From the NCBI RefSeq assembly GCF_030068475.1, contig NZ_JAQOSP010000109.1:90487-154486 (forward strand): 64,000 nt of DNA, read 5' to 3'. Made by a program: the position numbers and the translations under genes. Under the pieces are notes generated by a model. It had not been told where the DNA came from and searched no databases. It saw only the letters and a list, made by a program, of their open reading frames with translations. This DNA is from Roseofilum acuticapitatum BLCC-M154. GTDB taxonomy: Bacteria; Cyanobacteriota; Cyanobacteriia; Cyanobacteriales; Desertifilaceae. Within the stretch, counting starts at the first letter, position 1; each line of letters starts with the position of its first letter. This document shows positions 46,540 through 55,200 of the stretch, in pieces.

Positions 46540-47619
46540 ATGAAATTTAATCTGAATAACTCCAACGGGTTCTCTCGCGTGTTAGTGGGAACCGCAGTTC
46601 TGGCAACTTTAGGCATCATGGTTCCTGAAGTCGCGCAAGCAAGCAGCAATGAAAACCATGAAAATCTGACTGTTTCCGCCGGGAATAAGCAAACAGCAAC
46701 CGCCGTTTATAATACGGGTCAAGAAGCCATGCGATCGCAGAACTATCAACAGGCGATCGCCAATTTTGACCAGGCGATCGCAGTCAACCCCCAACATGCT
46801 GATGCTTACAGAGATCGCGGTTCAGTGCATGAGCGGATGGGAGACTATGTGAAGGCAAGATCTGACTGGCAAAAAGCAGCTAGTTTATTTAGGCAAAGAG
46901 GAGACATTGTATCAGTCTTTCACATCATTCAGCAACTCTCCAAGCTCGAAAAAACATTTGCTTGTCGCCAAAATAACGGTCAATGGGAAACGGTGATGAA
47001 TCGCAATTCCCAGACCTATCCTCTCATTGTTTGGCACGATCGAAGGGTGATGGATATCAATCCAGATGGAACAGCAAAAGTATCTGCCGATCCGCTACTC
47101 GGTCAAATTCCCGATCATGAAGATATCAGGCTTATTCCTCAAAATCGATCCAGTGATTCTCGTGATGGAGCAATTCATGTTGATGGATATACACGCCAGG
47201 TGAGGACATTTTATGAGGGGAGACACTCCGTCACAACAACAGTCGCAGGAAATCAAGGTGGCATCAGTGCAGAACATCGTTGTGTAGCTGTTTCCCAACG
47301 ACTGGAGAACTTGAGTAACTTAATCTTTGATGAAGGAGCAGACAATCTCTTTAGAGTTGCAACTTTAGCAAGAAATTATTCAGGGGTTTCTCTTGACACT
47401 GGAATGACGGAAGAATTCAAAAACAATACACAAGTTGCTTGTATTTCTGGATCTACCACTGGATGTGATGATACTAATGCCATTTTCACTCTTAGCGGAC
47501 AATCCAACGATAGAGCTGAAGAGGAAAATATCATTATCAATGAAACCAATGAGCAACGTCTGGCTCGGTTTGTGCGTTTAATTGACAATCCCGGATTGGG
47601 CGATCCTATCCACAACTAA
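46540..47619 (+). CDS. Exported TPR protein with COP23-like domain
   Basis: The 359-residue protein has a signal peptide (residues 1-35, ending VAQASS). TPR motifs follow (about 50-125; AIANFDQAIAVNPQHADAYR). The C-terminal COP23-like part starts at TFACRQNNGQWETVMNR and ends with TNEQRLARFVRLIDNPGLG. COP23 was first described as a circadian-oscillating membrane-associated protein in a cyanobacterium. It is the first of six exported proteins on this strand. It lacks the C-terminal Trp motif of later members. Confidence 0.78.
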   Translation: MKFNLNNSNGFSRVLVGTAVLATLGIMVPEVAQASSNENHENLTVSAGNKQTATAVYNTGQEAMRSQNYQQAIANFDQAIAVNPQHADAYRDRGSVHERMGDYVKARSDWQKAASLFRQRGDIVSVFHIIQQLSKLEKTFACRQNNGQWETVMNRNSQTYPLIVWHDRRVMDINPDGTAKVSADPLLGQIPDHEDIRLIPQNRSSDSRDGAIHVDGYTRQVRTFYEGRHSVTTTVAGNQGGISAEHRCVAVSQRLENLSNLIFDEGADNLFRVATLARNYSGVSLDTGMTEEFKNNTQVACISGSTTGCDDTNAIFTLSGQSNDRAEEENIIINETNEQRLARFVRLIDNPGLGDPIHN

Positions 47620-47706
47620 ACTGAGTTGATTCTGTAGATTGGGTGATGCCTTCTAGCCCAATCTACCCCCTGCTATCCATCTTTTGTACACCTATCCTTA
47701 CTAACA

Positions 47707-48171
47707 ATGTTCAACTTCCTTAGTTTCCCAAAAATTCTTCCCATTCTCACTGGAACAGTCGCCCTATTCTCTGTCACTGGTATCGTTCCTGAAGTCGTTC
47801 ACGCTGATAGCTCTTTAGTGACAGGAAGTTACAAAATTGCACAAAGCTCAATTGATATTGAAGATGCTAAAGAAGAGCTTCTGCAGACCATGGAACTGTT
47901 ACTCAAGAGGTTTGCAGAAACGTCTTACGCTCAGGGCGAAACTGCTCTAGAGGAACAAGATTTTCAAGGAGCAATGAACCACTTTAATGAGGCAATTGAA
48001 CGTTACTCAGAATATGCCGAAGCTTATGTTGGGAGGGGAGCAGCCCGCGCTCAATTGGGCGATCGCTCTGGCGCTATCTCTGACTTAGAGACCGCAGGCG
48101 ATTTGTTCCAAAAACAAGGCAATACGGAAGCCTACCAACAGACTCAGCAAGCGCTTCAAGAAATCCGTTAA
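47707..48171 (+). CDS. Exported TPR protein
   Basis: The 154-residue protein has a signal peptide to about residue 34 (VVHADS) and a pair of TPR motifs (GAMNHFNEAIERYSEYAEAY). Related in architecture to the preceding protein. An intrinsic terminator follows at 48195-48230. Confidence 0.75.
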   Translation: MFNFLSFPKILPILTGTVALFSVTGIVPEVVHADSSLVTGSYKIAQSSIDIEDAKEELLQTMELLLKRFAETSYAQGETALEEQDFQGAMNHFNEAIERYSEYAEAYVGRGAARAQLGDRSGAISDLETAGDLFQKQGNTEAYQQTQQALQEIR

Positions 48172-48194
48172 GTCAATTAGGATTGGAGACACGG

Positions 48195-48230
48195 GATCGC
48201 ATTGTGATGAATCAAAAATGCGATCTTTTT
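48195..48230 (+). terminator. Intrinsic terminator
   Basis: GATCGCATT (48195-48203), loop, AATGCGATC (48217-48225) and a run of five T. The same hairpin sequence recurs at 51982 and 52295. Confidence 0.85.
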
Positions 48231-48405
48231 CTCTTGGAATACTATATTTGTAAGATATAATCAGTATTTTTATGGAAACAAAAAACAACCTTTCTGGAAA
48301 TAAAAAATACAGATAAATATTGCTATTTACAGATAGCTGTGATAGACTGTTAATAGCACATAAATAATGTGAACTGCAATCAATATTACACCCAGGAAAA
48401 ATTAA

Positions 48406-48984
48406 ATGACCTCTAAATTAATTGCCGGAATTGTGGCCGCAGGAACTCTGGCTATTGGGGCTACTGTTGCCTTCGCCCAACCCAGTCAAGCACAAATGAA
48501 TCGTCGCTTTGTCTGTCAAATGGATAGCAGCAATATTCCGACCACCTATGCACAAACCCCACGGGGAAATGTCGCAGTAATTAAGTGGTCTTCCACCTAT
48601 TTTAGTGGTTCGGGCTATACTCCCATGCAACGTTGTCAGGCTGTAACTGACCGGTTCAATACCTATGATGCCCAAGGACAACTGCAATACATGAGCAGTG
48701 GCTGGCAAAACAATCAGCCGGTCGTTTGTGCGGGTTCAGCCTGCACGGGTCATAACTTGCTCTTTACCCTGCGTCCTGACCAAGACTCTGCTCAGGTGCT
48801 GCAAGAGATGATGGCCAACCGCACGGGTGCAGCAGGGCCCTCCCATCAAGCCTTCGGAGGTCGCCCTACCTATACGGTTAATGTTGATAAGTATCTTCAA
48901 GTTGCCCCTGTGGAAAGCTCTGGTTCTTCCAATGTTGCGCCGAGTAATCCTTCGCGAGGTAATAGCGGTGGTAATGTCTGGTAA
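48406..48984 (+). CDS. Secreted COP23-domain protein ending in Val-Trp
   Basis: The 192-residue protein has a clear signal peptide (VAFAQPSQAQ). The COP23 domain follows: RFVCQMDSSNIPTTYAQTP, MQRCQAVTDRFNTYDAQG and PVVCAGSACTGHNLLFTL, with paired Cys. It ends in a Ser/Gly/Pro linker (about 170-192) and NVW. Proteins encoded by the next three genes also end in Ile-Trp, suggesting a shared sorting signal. Confidence 0.85.
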   Translation: MTSKLIAGIVAAGTLAIGATVAFAQPSQAQMNRRFVCQMDSSNIPTTYAQTPRGNVAVIKWSSTYFSGSGYTPMQRCQAVTDRFNTYDAQGQLQYMSSGWQNNQPVVCAGSACTGHNLLFTLRPDQDSAQVLQEMMANRTGAAGPSHQAFGGRPTYTVNVDKYLQVAPVESSGSSNVAPSNPSRGNSGGNVW

Positions 48985-49097
48985 TTTTTCCTAGACTGTT
49001 CACCCATTTCTGGTCTTACTCCCCATCTTGGGGGTGAGACCCTTACCAGACTTCAAACTTAATCTCATTATTGTTTGTGAAAGGATTATATTTCCAA

Positions 49098-49982
49098 ATG
49101 GCTCGACCTATACTGTTATTTGGGGCCTGTGTTGGCGGTCTGTTGATTGGACTATCGACTCATGCGATTTACTCTGGGAATGGGAATGAGCAACCCCAGA
49201 GTGAACTGCCAACAGAATCCACCCTTGAGCCAAGCTCCTCTCCTTTAGTTCCTGACGGTTTTTCCCCAGAGCAACTGCATGTTTTGGCCCAGTCTGTGAC
49301 AGTTAAGATAATTTCCGGTCAAAACTCTGGGTCTGGGATTCTCATTGCTCGACAAAATGACCTGTATACCGTGGTGACTAATCACCATGTACTGGTGTTT
49401 GGGGATGGTCAGACGTTCCCCATACAAACCCCAGATGGTCAAGAGCATTTAGGGCAAGTAGTTCACTTAAGCCAGTTGCAGGGTAAGGATTTAGCACTGT
49501 TACAGTTTCGCACCTCTCAAACCTACGGCATTGCCTCTATGGGCAATTCTACCTCGGTTGCGGTGGGGGATAAGGTTTTTGCGGCGGGATTTCCAATTGA
49601 GGAAAGGGGATTTGTGTTTAATCAGGGTAACATTGCTTTGGTGATTGATCGTCCTTTTGGGGGCGGTTATGAACTGGGATATACCAATGATATTCAAAAA
49701 GGCATGAGCGGAGGGCCAGTATTTAATGGGCAAGGGGAAGTGATTGCCATTAATGGAATGCACGCTTACCCGATTTGGGGTAACCCCTATCAATTTGATG
49801 ATGGGTCTCAACCTTCGCCAACCCTACAAGCTCAAATGACGGAACTAAGCTGGGCTATTCCCATAGAAGAGTTTGTATATCTGACTCAATCGGTCTTATT
49901 CCCCAACTTTTCATCAGGGGCGAAATCCACTCCTTCCCATCGAGAATCTCCCCAGTCCCCAGAACCCAACGCTATTTGGTAA
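49098..49982 (+). CDS. Trypsin-like serine protease, exported, ending in Ile-Trp
   Basis: 294 residues from ATG 49098 (MARPILLFGACVGGLL; a TTG at 49071 is in frame). It has an N-terminal hydrophobic anchor. The chymotrypsin-fold catalytic triad is complete: His in TVVTNHHVLV, Asp in GKDLALLQF and Ser in GMSGGPVFN. The C-terminal tail is Ser/Pro-rich and ends EPNAIW. It acts outside the cytoplasmic membrane; substrate unknown. Confidence 0.85.
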   Translation: MARPILLFGACVGGLLIGLSTHAIYSGNGNEQPQSELPTESTLEPSSSPLVPDGFSPEQLHVLAQSVTVKIISGQNSGSGILIARQNDLYTVVTNHHVLVFGDGQTFPIQTPDGQEHLGQVVHLSQLQGKDLALLQFRTSQTYGIASMGNSTSVAVGDKVFAAGFPIEERGFVFNQGNIALVIDRPFGGGYELGYTNDIQKGMSGGPVFNGQGEVIAINGMHAYPIWGNPYQFDDGSQPSPTLQAQMTELSWAIPIEEFVYLTQSVLFPNFSSGAKSTPSHRESPQSPEPNAIW

Positions 49983-50055
49983 GGCTAAAGGTTGAAATTG
50001 CTGATGTTTGAGATCGCAGCATTTTATAGGATGATTTCGAGTAGGACAAACTGTT

Positions 50056-50898
50056 ATGACATTTTTATCCAATATTAGGAGTATTATGGGGCAAAACCAG
50101 CCTTGGACTAGAGTGAGTGCCCTACTCTTGATGGTTGTGGGTTCCGGTATGCCAGCCGCATTTGCTGGTGAAATTCCCCAACGGGAAATTGCTCAACGGG
50201 CCAGACAAATTACGGTGAGAATTAGTGGTCAGGAGACAACCGGTACAGGGGCAATTATTGCCCAAGATGGGCCCAGGGCTTGGGTCTTAACCTGTCGGGA
50301 TGTGGCGGAGTCTTTGCATGGAGGCACACAGATTCACACCCACGATGGGCAGCATTATCCGATTAATCTCTCCCAAATGCGTTCAGTTAAGGGGATGGAT
50401 TTGGTCTTAATTCCCTTTGCGACCAGCTATGGTTATGGACAAGCAGAAATTGGAGACTCGACCCAATTGGCCCAAGGGGATGGGGTTTATGTAGCGGGTT
50501 TTTCTGCCCTAGGTCAGGGAAGAGAACAGGAAGCGACTTTACAGTTTAGTAATGGGATGATTGCTAGTGTTTTACCTCCGAGTCCAGCAGGCTATGGATT
50601 TACCCATACAACGATGACTGCTGCGGGGATGAGCGGTTCTCCAGTCTTGAACAGTGCCGGACAAGTGGTGGGAATCCATTGTCAACCGGTTCAGGGTTGG
50701 GCCCTCTCCCAAGAGCCGATGGATGAAACGTGGAAGTTGGGAATTCCGATTCATCGCTTAACCCCCATAACTCAATCAATGGGATTGGATTTGAATTTGG
50801 CTACTTCTGGCCAGACTCCGGTGGTTCCTAGGGTGGCTCCTAGACCCATCAATCCCCAAACGGTTCCCCCACCTCCTGCCGATGGCAGAATTTGGTAA
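50056..50898 (+). CDS. Trypsin-like protein with altered catalytic His, exported, ending in Ile-Trp
   Basis: The 280-residue protein is a paralogue of the preceding protease. Asp (KGMDLVLIP) and Ser (AGMSGSPVLN) are kept. At the catalytic His position WVLTCRDVAESL stands where its neighbour has NHHV, so His appears to be Asp and activity is unlikely. It has a signal peptide to about residue 37 (AAFAG). The tail is a Pro-rich linker ending DGRIW. Confidence 0.82.
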   Translation: MTFLSNIRSIMGQNQPWTRVSALLLMVVGSGMPAAFAGEIPQREIAQRARQITVRISGQETTGTGAIIAQDGPRAWVLTCRDVAESLHGGTQIHTHDGQHYPINLSQMRSVKGMDLVLIPFATSYGYGQAEIGDSTQLAQGDGVYVAGFSALGQGREQEATLQFSNGMIASVLPPSPAGYGFTHTTMTAAGMSGSPVLNSAGQVVGIHCQPVQGWALSQEPMDETWKLGIPIHRLTPITQSMGLDLNLATSGQTPVVPRVAPRPINPQTVPPPPADGRIW

Positions 50899-50949
50899 AT
50901 CATAGAAACCTTTGACGTTGAACCCGTTCATTATGGAGTTACTTTAATT

Positions 50950-51906
50950 ATGTTTAATCTAAACCGCACGACCCAAACGATTCTCAACCAATTTGTGACA
51001 TTTACTTTAGCGATGGTTTTCTCGAATGTGATGCCAGTCGCTAGTGCTGCTGTATCTGCAAGGGAAGCAAGAACTGAGGGTTTATCTACAGAAGGAATAG
51101 AGGAACGCTGGCTGCAAGCCCAACGCTCTGGAGGTGGTAGAGTTCGGGTGGTTTACCATGAAGGAACCGATGCCCGTAGTCGTGAAGTAATTGAAGGATT
51201 GCGTCAGATTGGAGCCTTTGATGAAGCCGCAACAACCATAACGAACGGGTACTACCTTCCTGAAGACATAACTATCAATATTCAACAATGTGATTCGTTT
51301 AATTCGTCATATAATAGTATAAGTAAATCAATAAGACTGTGTATAAATTTACTTACCGAAACTTACGATACCTTAAAAGAGGCAGGATTGGATGACCTTC
51401 TAGAAGATTGGAGGTTCAACTTTAGATCACAAAAGATAGCAGTCTCAGGATTTCTCTTTGTATTTTATCATGAATTAGCTCACGCTTTGATGGATGTTTT
51501 CGATGAACGTCCAATGGGAATGACAGCAGAAGAAATTGAAGCAGATACCATAGCTGCGCTTCTATTCACAGACAGCAGTAAAGAAGACAAGCAGGCCACA
51601 TTAATTTGGTTTGGTTGGTTGATAAGTACAGACGAGGATAAAAAACCTGCTTACTATGATGAACATCCTGTAACTGAACAAAGATTTTATAATATTTATT
51701 GTCTATGGCATGGAGAAGATCCAACTCTTTTTGGCAATGATTTAGCTAGGAATACGTTGCAATCAAGAGAGATAAAATGTTCATATGAGTATGAAAATGC
51801 CCAGAAAGAGTTTAACAGAATGATGGAACCTCATCGCAGAGAAAATCGATCTTCGAGTCCCAGTTCAGCTCCGGCGAGTTCTTCTAATTCTGAGTATATT
51901 TGGTAA
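50950..51906 (+). CDS. Exported DUF4344-like metallopeptidase ending in Ile-Trp
   Basis: The 318-residue protein has a signal peptide to about residue 34 (VASAAVS). Its zinc metallopeptidase motif is HELAH in FVFYHELAHALMDVF, followed 20 residues later by EEIEADTIAALL, which supplies the third ligand. This matches DUF4344. The tail is Ser/Pro-rich and ends SEYIW. It is the last gene of the secreted run and a terminator follows. Confidence 0.82.
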   Translation: MFNLNRTTQTILNQFVTFTLAMVFSNVMPVASAAVSAREARTEGLSTEGIEERWLQAQRSGGGRVRVVYHEGTDARSREVIEGLRQIGAFDEAATTITNGYYLPEDITINIQQCDSFNSSYNSISKSIRLCINLLTETYDTLKEAGLDDLLEDWRFNFRSQKIAVSGFLFVFYHELAHALMDVFDERPMGMTAEEIEADTIAALLFTDSSKEDKQATLIWFGWLISTDEDKKPAYYDEHPVTEQRFYNIYCLWHGEDPTLFGNDLARNTLQSREIKCSYEYENAQKEFNRMMEPHRRENRSSSPSSAPASSSNSEYIW

Positions 51907-51981
51907 GCCATTGAGTCAATGCTGATGATAGAGACACTCTCAAGGATGTTGTCGATTCTGAAGCTTGGAGCAGTGCAGTGC

Positions 51982-52020
51982 GATCGCATTCCGAACCCAT
52001 CAGGATGCGGTCTTTTTTTT
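51982..52020 (+). terminator. Intrinsic terminator of the secreted operon
   Basis: GATCGCAT (51982) pairs with ATGCGGTC, followed by eight T. The loop CCGAACCCATCAGG is identical in the copy at 52295. Confidence 0.85.
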
Positions 52021-52138
52021 ATGGATCAGTTATAGTATGTCATTGCGAATGGAGCGGAGCGGAATGAAGCAATCTCACCAATTTTGGAAATTGCTGCGTC
52101 GAAATCCAGACATTGATATCGCTACAACGACGGTATAT

Positions 52139-52166
52139 GTAGGGGCGAACGGCCGTTCGCCCCTAC
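52139..52166. repeat. Perfect 28-bp palindrome, GTAGGGGCG family
   Basis: GTAGGGGCGAACGG and its exact reverse complement. The same ends with a different centre occur at 61412-61439 and within the STAND gene. Confidence 0.9.
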
Positions 52167-52294
52167 AACCATGTCCCATTCTTAATTAGAATAACTATAC
52201 TGAGCCAACTTCAGTAAACCGGCGCGATCGCCTTTCTGGGTGTCCAGGGGGCGATCGCCACAACAAGCCCCTTAAATTTGAATTGGAGACACGC

Positions 52295-52330
52295 GATCGC
52301 ATTCCGAACCCATCAGGATGCGATCTTTTT
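52295..52330 (+). terminator. Duplicate intrinsic terminator
   Basis: GATCGCAT and ATGCGATC with loop TCCGAACCCATCAGG and five T. Its direction suits rightward transcripts, while the adjacent Uma2 gene runs leftward. Confidence 0.7.
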
Positions 52331-52345
52331 CTGGGATATAGAGTT

Positions 52346-52921
52346 TTACCAAATCAATTGAAGATTTAAAGTAAATCCCGGTAAAATATCTTCTCCTGAT
52401 AGAGTGAGAGGATGGTCTAAAACTTGTTTTTCTTGTCCCTGACGATAAATTTCAACTTGATGGTTTTTTGGGTTAATCAGCCAACCTAAGCGAGTACCAT
52501 TATCTATATATTCCTGCATTTTTCCTTGTAGTAGCTTTAAGGAATCGCTAGGCGAACGCAGTTCGATCGCAAAATCGGGAGATAATGGTAAAAATTTCGT
52601 CTTCTGTTCTGCGGTTAAAGCGTCCCATTTCGCTAAGGGTATCCAAGAAGCATCGGGGGAATAATCTGCCCCATTCGGAAGCGTAAACCCACCCGATGAA
52701 TCAAAGACAATTCCTAATTGGGTTTCTCTATTCCATAGAGATAACTCTAGGTTAATGTCAGAATTACGCTTACTGGTTTCTCCTCCCGTCGGTGGCATAA
52801 TCATTAAGTTCCCTTGAGCAGTTCGTTCTAATCTTAAGTTACGGTTGGCAGCACAAAGTTGATAAAATTGTTCATCCGTAATCGAAGCGGTTTCTGGATT
52901 ATTCAAAATCAATGCTGTCAT
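52346..52921 (-). CDS. Uma2 family (DUF820) putative endonuclease
   Basis: The 191-residue protein has ITDEQFYQLCAANRNLRLER, YSPDASWIP (Asp), DFAIELRSPSD (Glu) and LGWLINPKNHQVEIYRQ. This is a third sequence branch in the window. The start at 52921 has normal context. Confidence 0.87.
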   Translation of the reverse strand: MTALILNNPETASITDEQFYQLCAANRNLRLERTAQGNLMIMPPTGGETSKRNSDINLELSLWNRETQLGIVFDSSGGFTLPNGADYSPDASWIPLAKWDALTAEQKTKFLPLSPDFAIELRSPSDSLKLLQGKMQEYIDNGTRLGWLINPKNHQVEIYRQGQEKQVLDHPLTLSGEDILPGFTLNLQLIW

Positions 52922-53050
52922 GTTTTTATTTCTGTGATGAGGGTGATTAACGCTAAACGTATCGAAATTCTAACATACAGCAGTTTTCGCTGTTATGGTG
53001 TAAAGTCTTAAAGGCTCAAAGCCATGTACCACAACCCTATTCCCTATTCC

Positions 53051-53263
53051 CTATTCCCTAGCGCGAAGCGCTGTATCTCCCACAATTTCACCCGTCCCTT
53101 TCATTACTCCAAAGCTGGGACGGGCAATGGGGTTAGTAGCAGGATAAACAATGGCTAACGGTTTTCCGTCATGAAGAATCGTAAGCGGAATCTTAGTTTT
53201 TTCAACTTCGATTAGTAAAGTCTGTAAGTTTTCTGGTAATTCTATTGTGGTAATTTGTACCAT
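53051..53263 (-). CDS. Phd/YefM-like antitoxin with replaced C terminus, toxin absent
   Basis: The 70-residue protein has the Phd/YefM-like part IPLTILHDGKPLAIVYPA and RPSFGVMKGTGEIVGD. The last residues (TALRARE) are encoded by a local repeat (TAGCGCGAAGCGCTG) rather than the usual toxin-binding tail. No toxin gene follows, so this is a truncated module and perhaps a pseudogene. Confidence 0.6.
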   Translation of the reverse strand: MVQITTIELPENLQTLLIEVEKTKIPLTILHDGKPLAIVYPATNPIARPSFGVMKGTGEIVGDTALRARE

Positions 53264-53369
53264 TTCCTTGTTTATCTGATAGACTTAATTCTAAGTGTAC
53301 CATAGCCAATGAGAGAAGTGTCGGAGACAACAACAGTCATTATTTGAACTGGGTAATTTGCATCGCTTG

Positions 53370-53580
53370 ATAACGACATCTTGCGCTGGAAAAACTTGGG
53401 TCATAAGCTTCTCCCCTACAATATGGACAGGCTAGAGATATTATAAATCCCAGAAGTCTTCCTCCAGTAAGGTTATAATCAACCTAATCGTGCTTGCAGG
53501 TTAGCGATCGATGACACAACAACCTATAGAAATAGAGGGAACTTGGGAAGAAATTATGGCCCATTCAGCCCAACTCGCTG
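53370..53580. repeat. Segment duplicated at 55008-55147 (TA region)
   Basis: ATCTTGCGCTGGAAAAACTT, CTCCCCTACAATATGGAC and GAGATATTATAAATCCCAGA recur with few changes at 55013-55085. ACTTGGGAAGAAATTATGG and GCCCAACTCGCT recur at 55107-55144. The two stretches are closer together in the second copy. Confidence 0.75.
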
Positions 53581-53762
53581 GATGTAGCGTGCGCGTGACG
53601 GTACTTTCCAATCCACCTCAAACCCTGTCTTCAGAAAAACCCCCCTCATTTCGCCCAGCTTCCGGCCGTTCCTTATTAAGACATGCAGGAACCTGGGCCG
53701 GTAATGACTTGGAAGAGTGCTTAGAGAGCGTGTACGAAACCCGTAGCCCTCTAGAGTTTTAA
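53511..53762 (+). CDS. Putative antitoxin of the following PIN toxin
   Basis: The 83-residue protein begins MTQQPIEIEGTWEEIMAHSA and ends SVYETRSPLEF. Its N-terminal part (GTWEEIMAHSAQLAG) is repeated as a fragment at 55107. It ends three bases before the toxin start. Confidence 0.7.
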   Translation: MTQQPIEIEGTWEEIMAHSAQLAGCSVRVTVLSNPPQTLSSEKPPSFRPASGRSLLRHAGTWAGNDLEECLESVYETRSPLEF

Positions 53763-53765
53763 TCT

Positions 53766-54215
53766 ATGTATCTACTCGACACCAATCATTGTAGCCGCAT
53801 TATTCAGGGAGATAGGCCCGTAATCAACCGCATTATTGAGGTGGGGGAATCACAAGTTGCTACCTGTGTCATCGTTCAGGGTGAATTGCTATACATGGCC
53901 TATAAGTCGGAACAAAAAGCTAGAAATCTGGCGCAGGTAAACCTGTTTCTCGAAGATATTCGCATTTATCGCATTGATGAAGTGACTGCCAATATTTATG
54001 CTGAGTTTAAGGCAGAAATTTTAGAGTATTTTGGCCCCAAAGAGAGAAATAAGCGTAGAAAAATCAGGATAGAAAACTTGGGAATTGGTGAAAATGACTT
54101 GTGGATTGCGGCGATCGCCTTACGCAACGGATTAACCCTTGTTTCAGGAGACAGGGATTTTCAACGGATGCAAGCAGTGAAAGCACTACCCTTAGAATCC
54201 TGGTTGGCAAGCTGA
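53766..54215 (+). CDS. PIN-domain toxin (VapC)
   Basis: The 149-residue protein has MYLLDTNHCSRII (Asp), CVIVQGELLYMAYKSEQ (Glu) and GIGENDLWIAAIALRNG (Asp), then LVSGDRDFQRM. All PIN catalytic acids are present and the antitoxin is adjacent, so the pair looks functional. Confidence 0.9.
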   Translation: MYLLDTNHCSRIIQGDRPVINRIIEVGESQVATCVIVQGELLYMAYKSEQKARNLAQVNLFLEDIRIYRIDEVTANIYAEFKAEILEYFGPKERNKRRKIRIENLGIGENDLWIAAIALRNGLTLVSGDRDFQRMQAVKALPLESWLAS

Positions 54216-54337
54216 TCAAATATAGTAACTCACCATCGACCTTCCACAGATATTATAACTTCCAGAAGCGAGATGGGCGATCGCCTCTAACGAAACCTCA
54301 AGATTAGACTGCCACATCTTTCCACCTCCAGCCTACC

Positions 54338-54733
54338 CTAAAGCCAATCCTCTAACCTCAAATCTTCAACCCTCTGCATATCTGAATCATGGGACACCAG
54401 AATCAGATTATGGGCGATCGCCGTTGCCGCAATTAAAATATCTGCATCTTCCATTGGCTCTCCTTTCCGTTTTAGATTGGCATGAATTTGCGCCGCTCTC
54501 TCGAAAATCGCCAAATCGCCCACGATTACCTGATATTTCTCACATAAGTCTTGAAAATCATTAAGCTGACGAGTCGCTCCATTAGCAATCAATCCTCGTT
54601 TGATTTCATAGTAAGTCATTCCGGCGACAAAAACATTTTCAGCTAAAACATCTAGGTTTCCCATTTTCTCCTGTACTTTTCTATTATTCTTCAAAATTGC
54701 CGTGACAATATTCGTATCCAGTAGATAACCCAT
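54338..54733 (-). CDS. PIN-domain toxin (VapC)
   Basis: The 131-residue protein has MGYLLDTNIVTAILKNN (Asp), VAGMTYYEIKRGLIAN (Glu), EDADILIAATAIAHN (Asp) and LVSHDSDMQRVEDL. It is intact and follows its antitoxin by six bases on the minus strand. Confidence 0.9.
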   Translation of the reverse strand: MGYLLDTNIVTAILKNNRKVQEKMGNLDVLAENVFVAGMTYYEIKRGLIANGATRQLNDFQDLCEKYQVIVGDLAIFERAAQIHANLKRKGEPMEDADILIAATAIAHNLILVSHDSDMQRVEDLRLEDWL

Positions 54734-54739
54734 CGTGAC

Positions 54740-55036
54740 TTACCATCGACCTTCCACTGCGGCATCAAAAATAGCCATCTGTTCTGGCGTTAGGTCGTTC
54801 AACGTTCCAGCAACAGCCTCTCTCACCATTACCCGCTCGACTCGCTCGGTCAAATCCGACTCATCCACAGAACAAAGTTCCTGGGCATCCACTTGTGTCA
54901 ATAGGTTAGAAAAGATGCTCATCACTTCATCTTTTTCTAATCGCTCTCTGAACTTCTCGTTTTCTTGGAATAAGCGATCGACGATCGCAGAAATTCGACT
55001 GATGACGACATCTTGCGCTGGTAAAACTTGGGCCAT
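54740..55036 (-). CDS. Antitoxin partner of the PIN toxin
   Basis: The 98-residue protein begins MAQVLPAQDVVISRISAIVD and ends FDAAVEGRW. It is helical and acidic, in the antitoxin size range. A decayed copy of its start region, on the same strand, lies at 53370-53440. Confidence 0.75.
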   Translation of the reverse strand: MAQVLPAQDVVISRISAIVDRLFQENEKFRERLEKDEVMSIFSNLLTQVDAQELCSVDESDLTERVERVMVREAVAGTLNDLTPEQMAIFDAAVEGRW

Positions 55037-55200
55037 AACCTTCTCCCCTACAATATGGGCTGGCTAGAGATATTATAACTCCCAGACGTGAGAGGGGCGA
55101 TCGGACTTGGGAAGAAATCATGGCTCGTTGTGCCCAACTCGCTACAAGGGTTGCCTCGCGATCGCTTAAAATGAGGAAATCTTTCTATCCAGAGAAGGTT

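Larger units (their letters stand above)
51907..52345. other. Intergenic region with two terminators and repeats
   Basis: Two copies of the same terminator hairpin (51982, 52295), a fragment of MITE family B (52039-52076) and a perfect 28-bp palindrome (52139-52166). No gene is supported. Confidence 0.6.
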
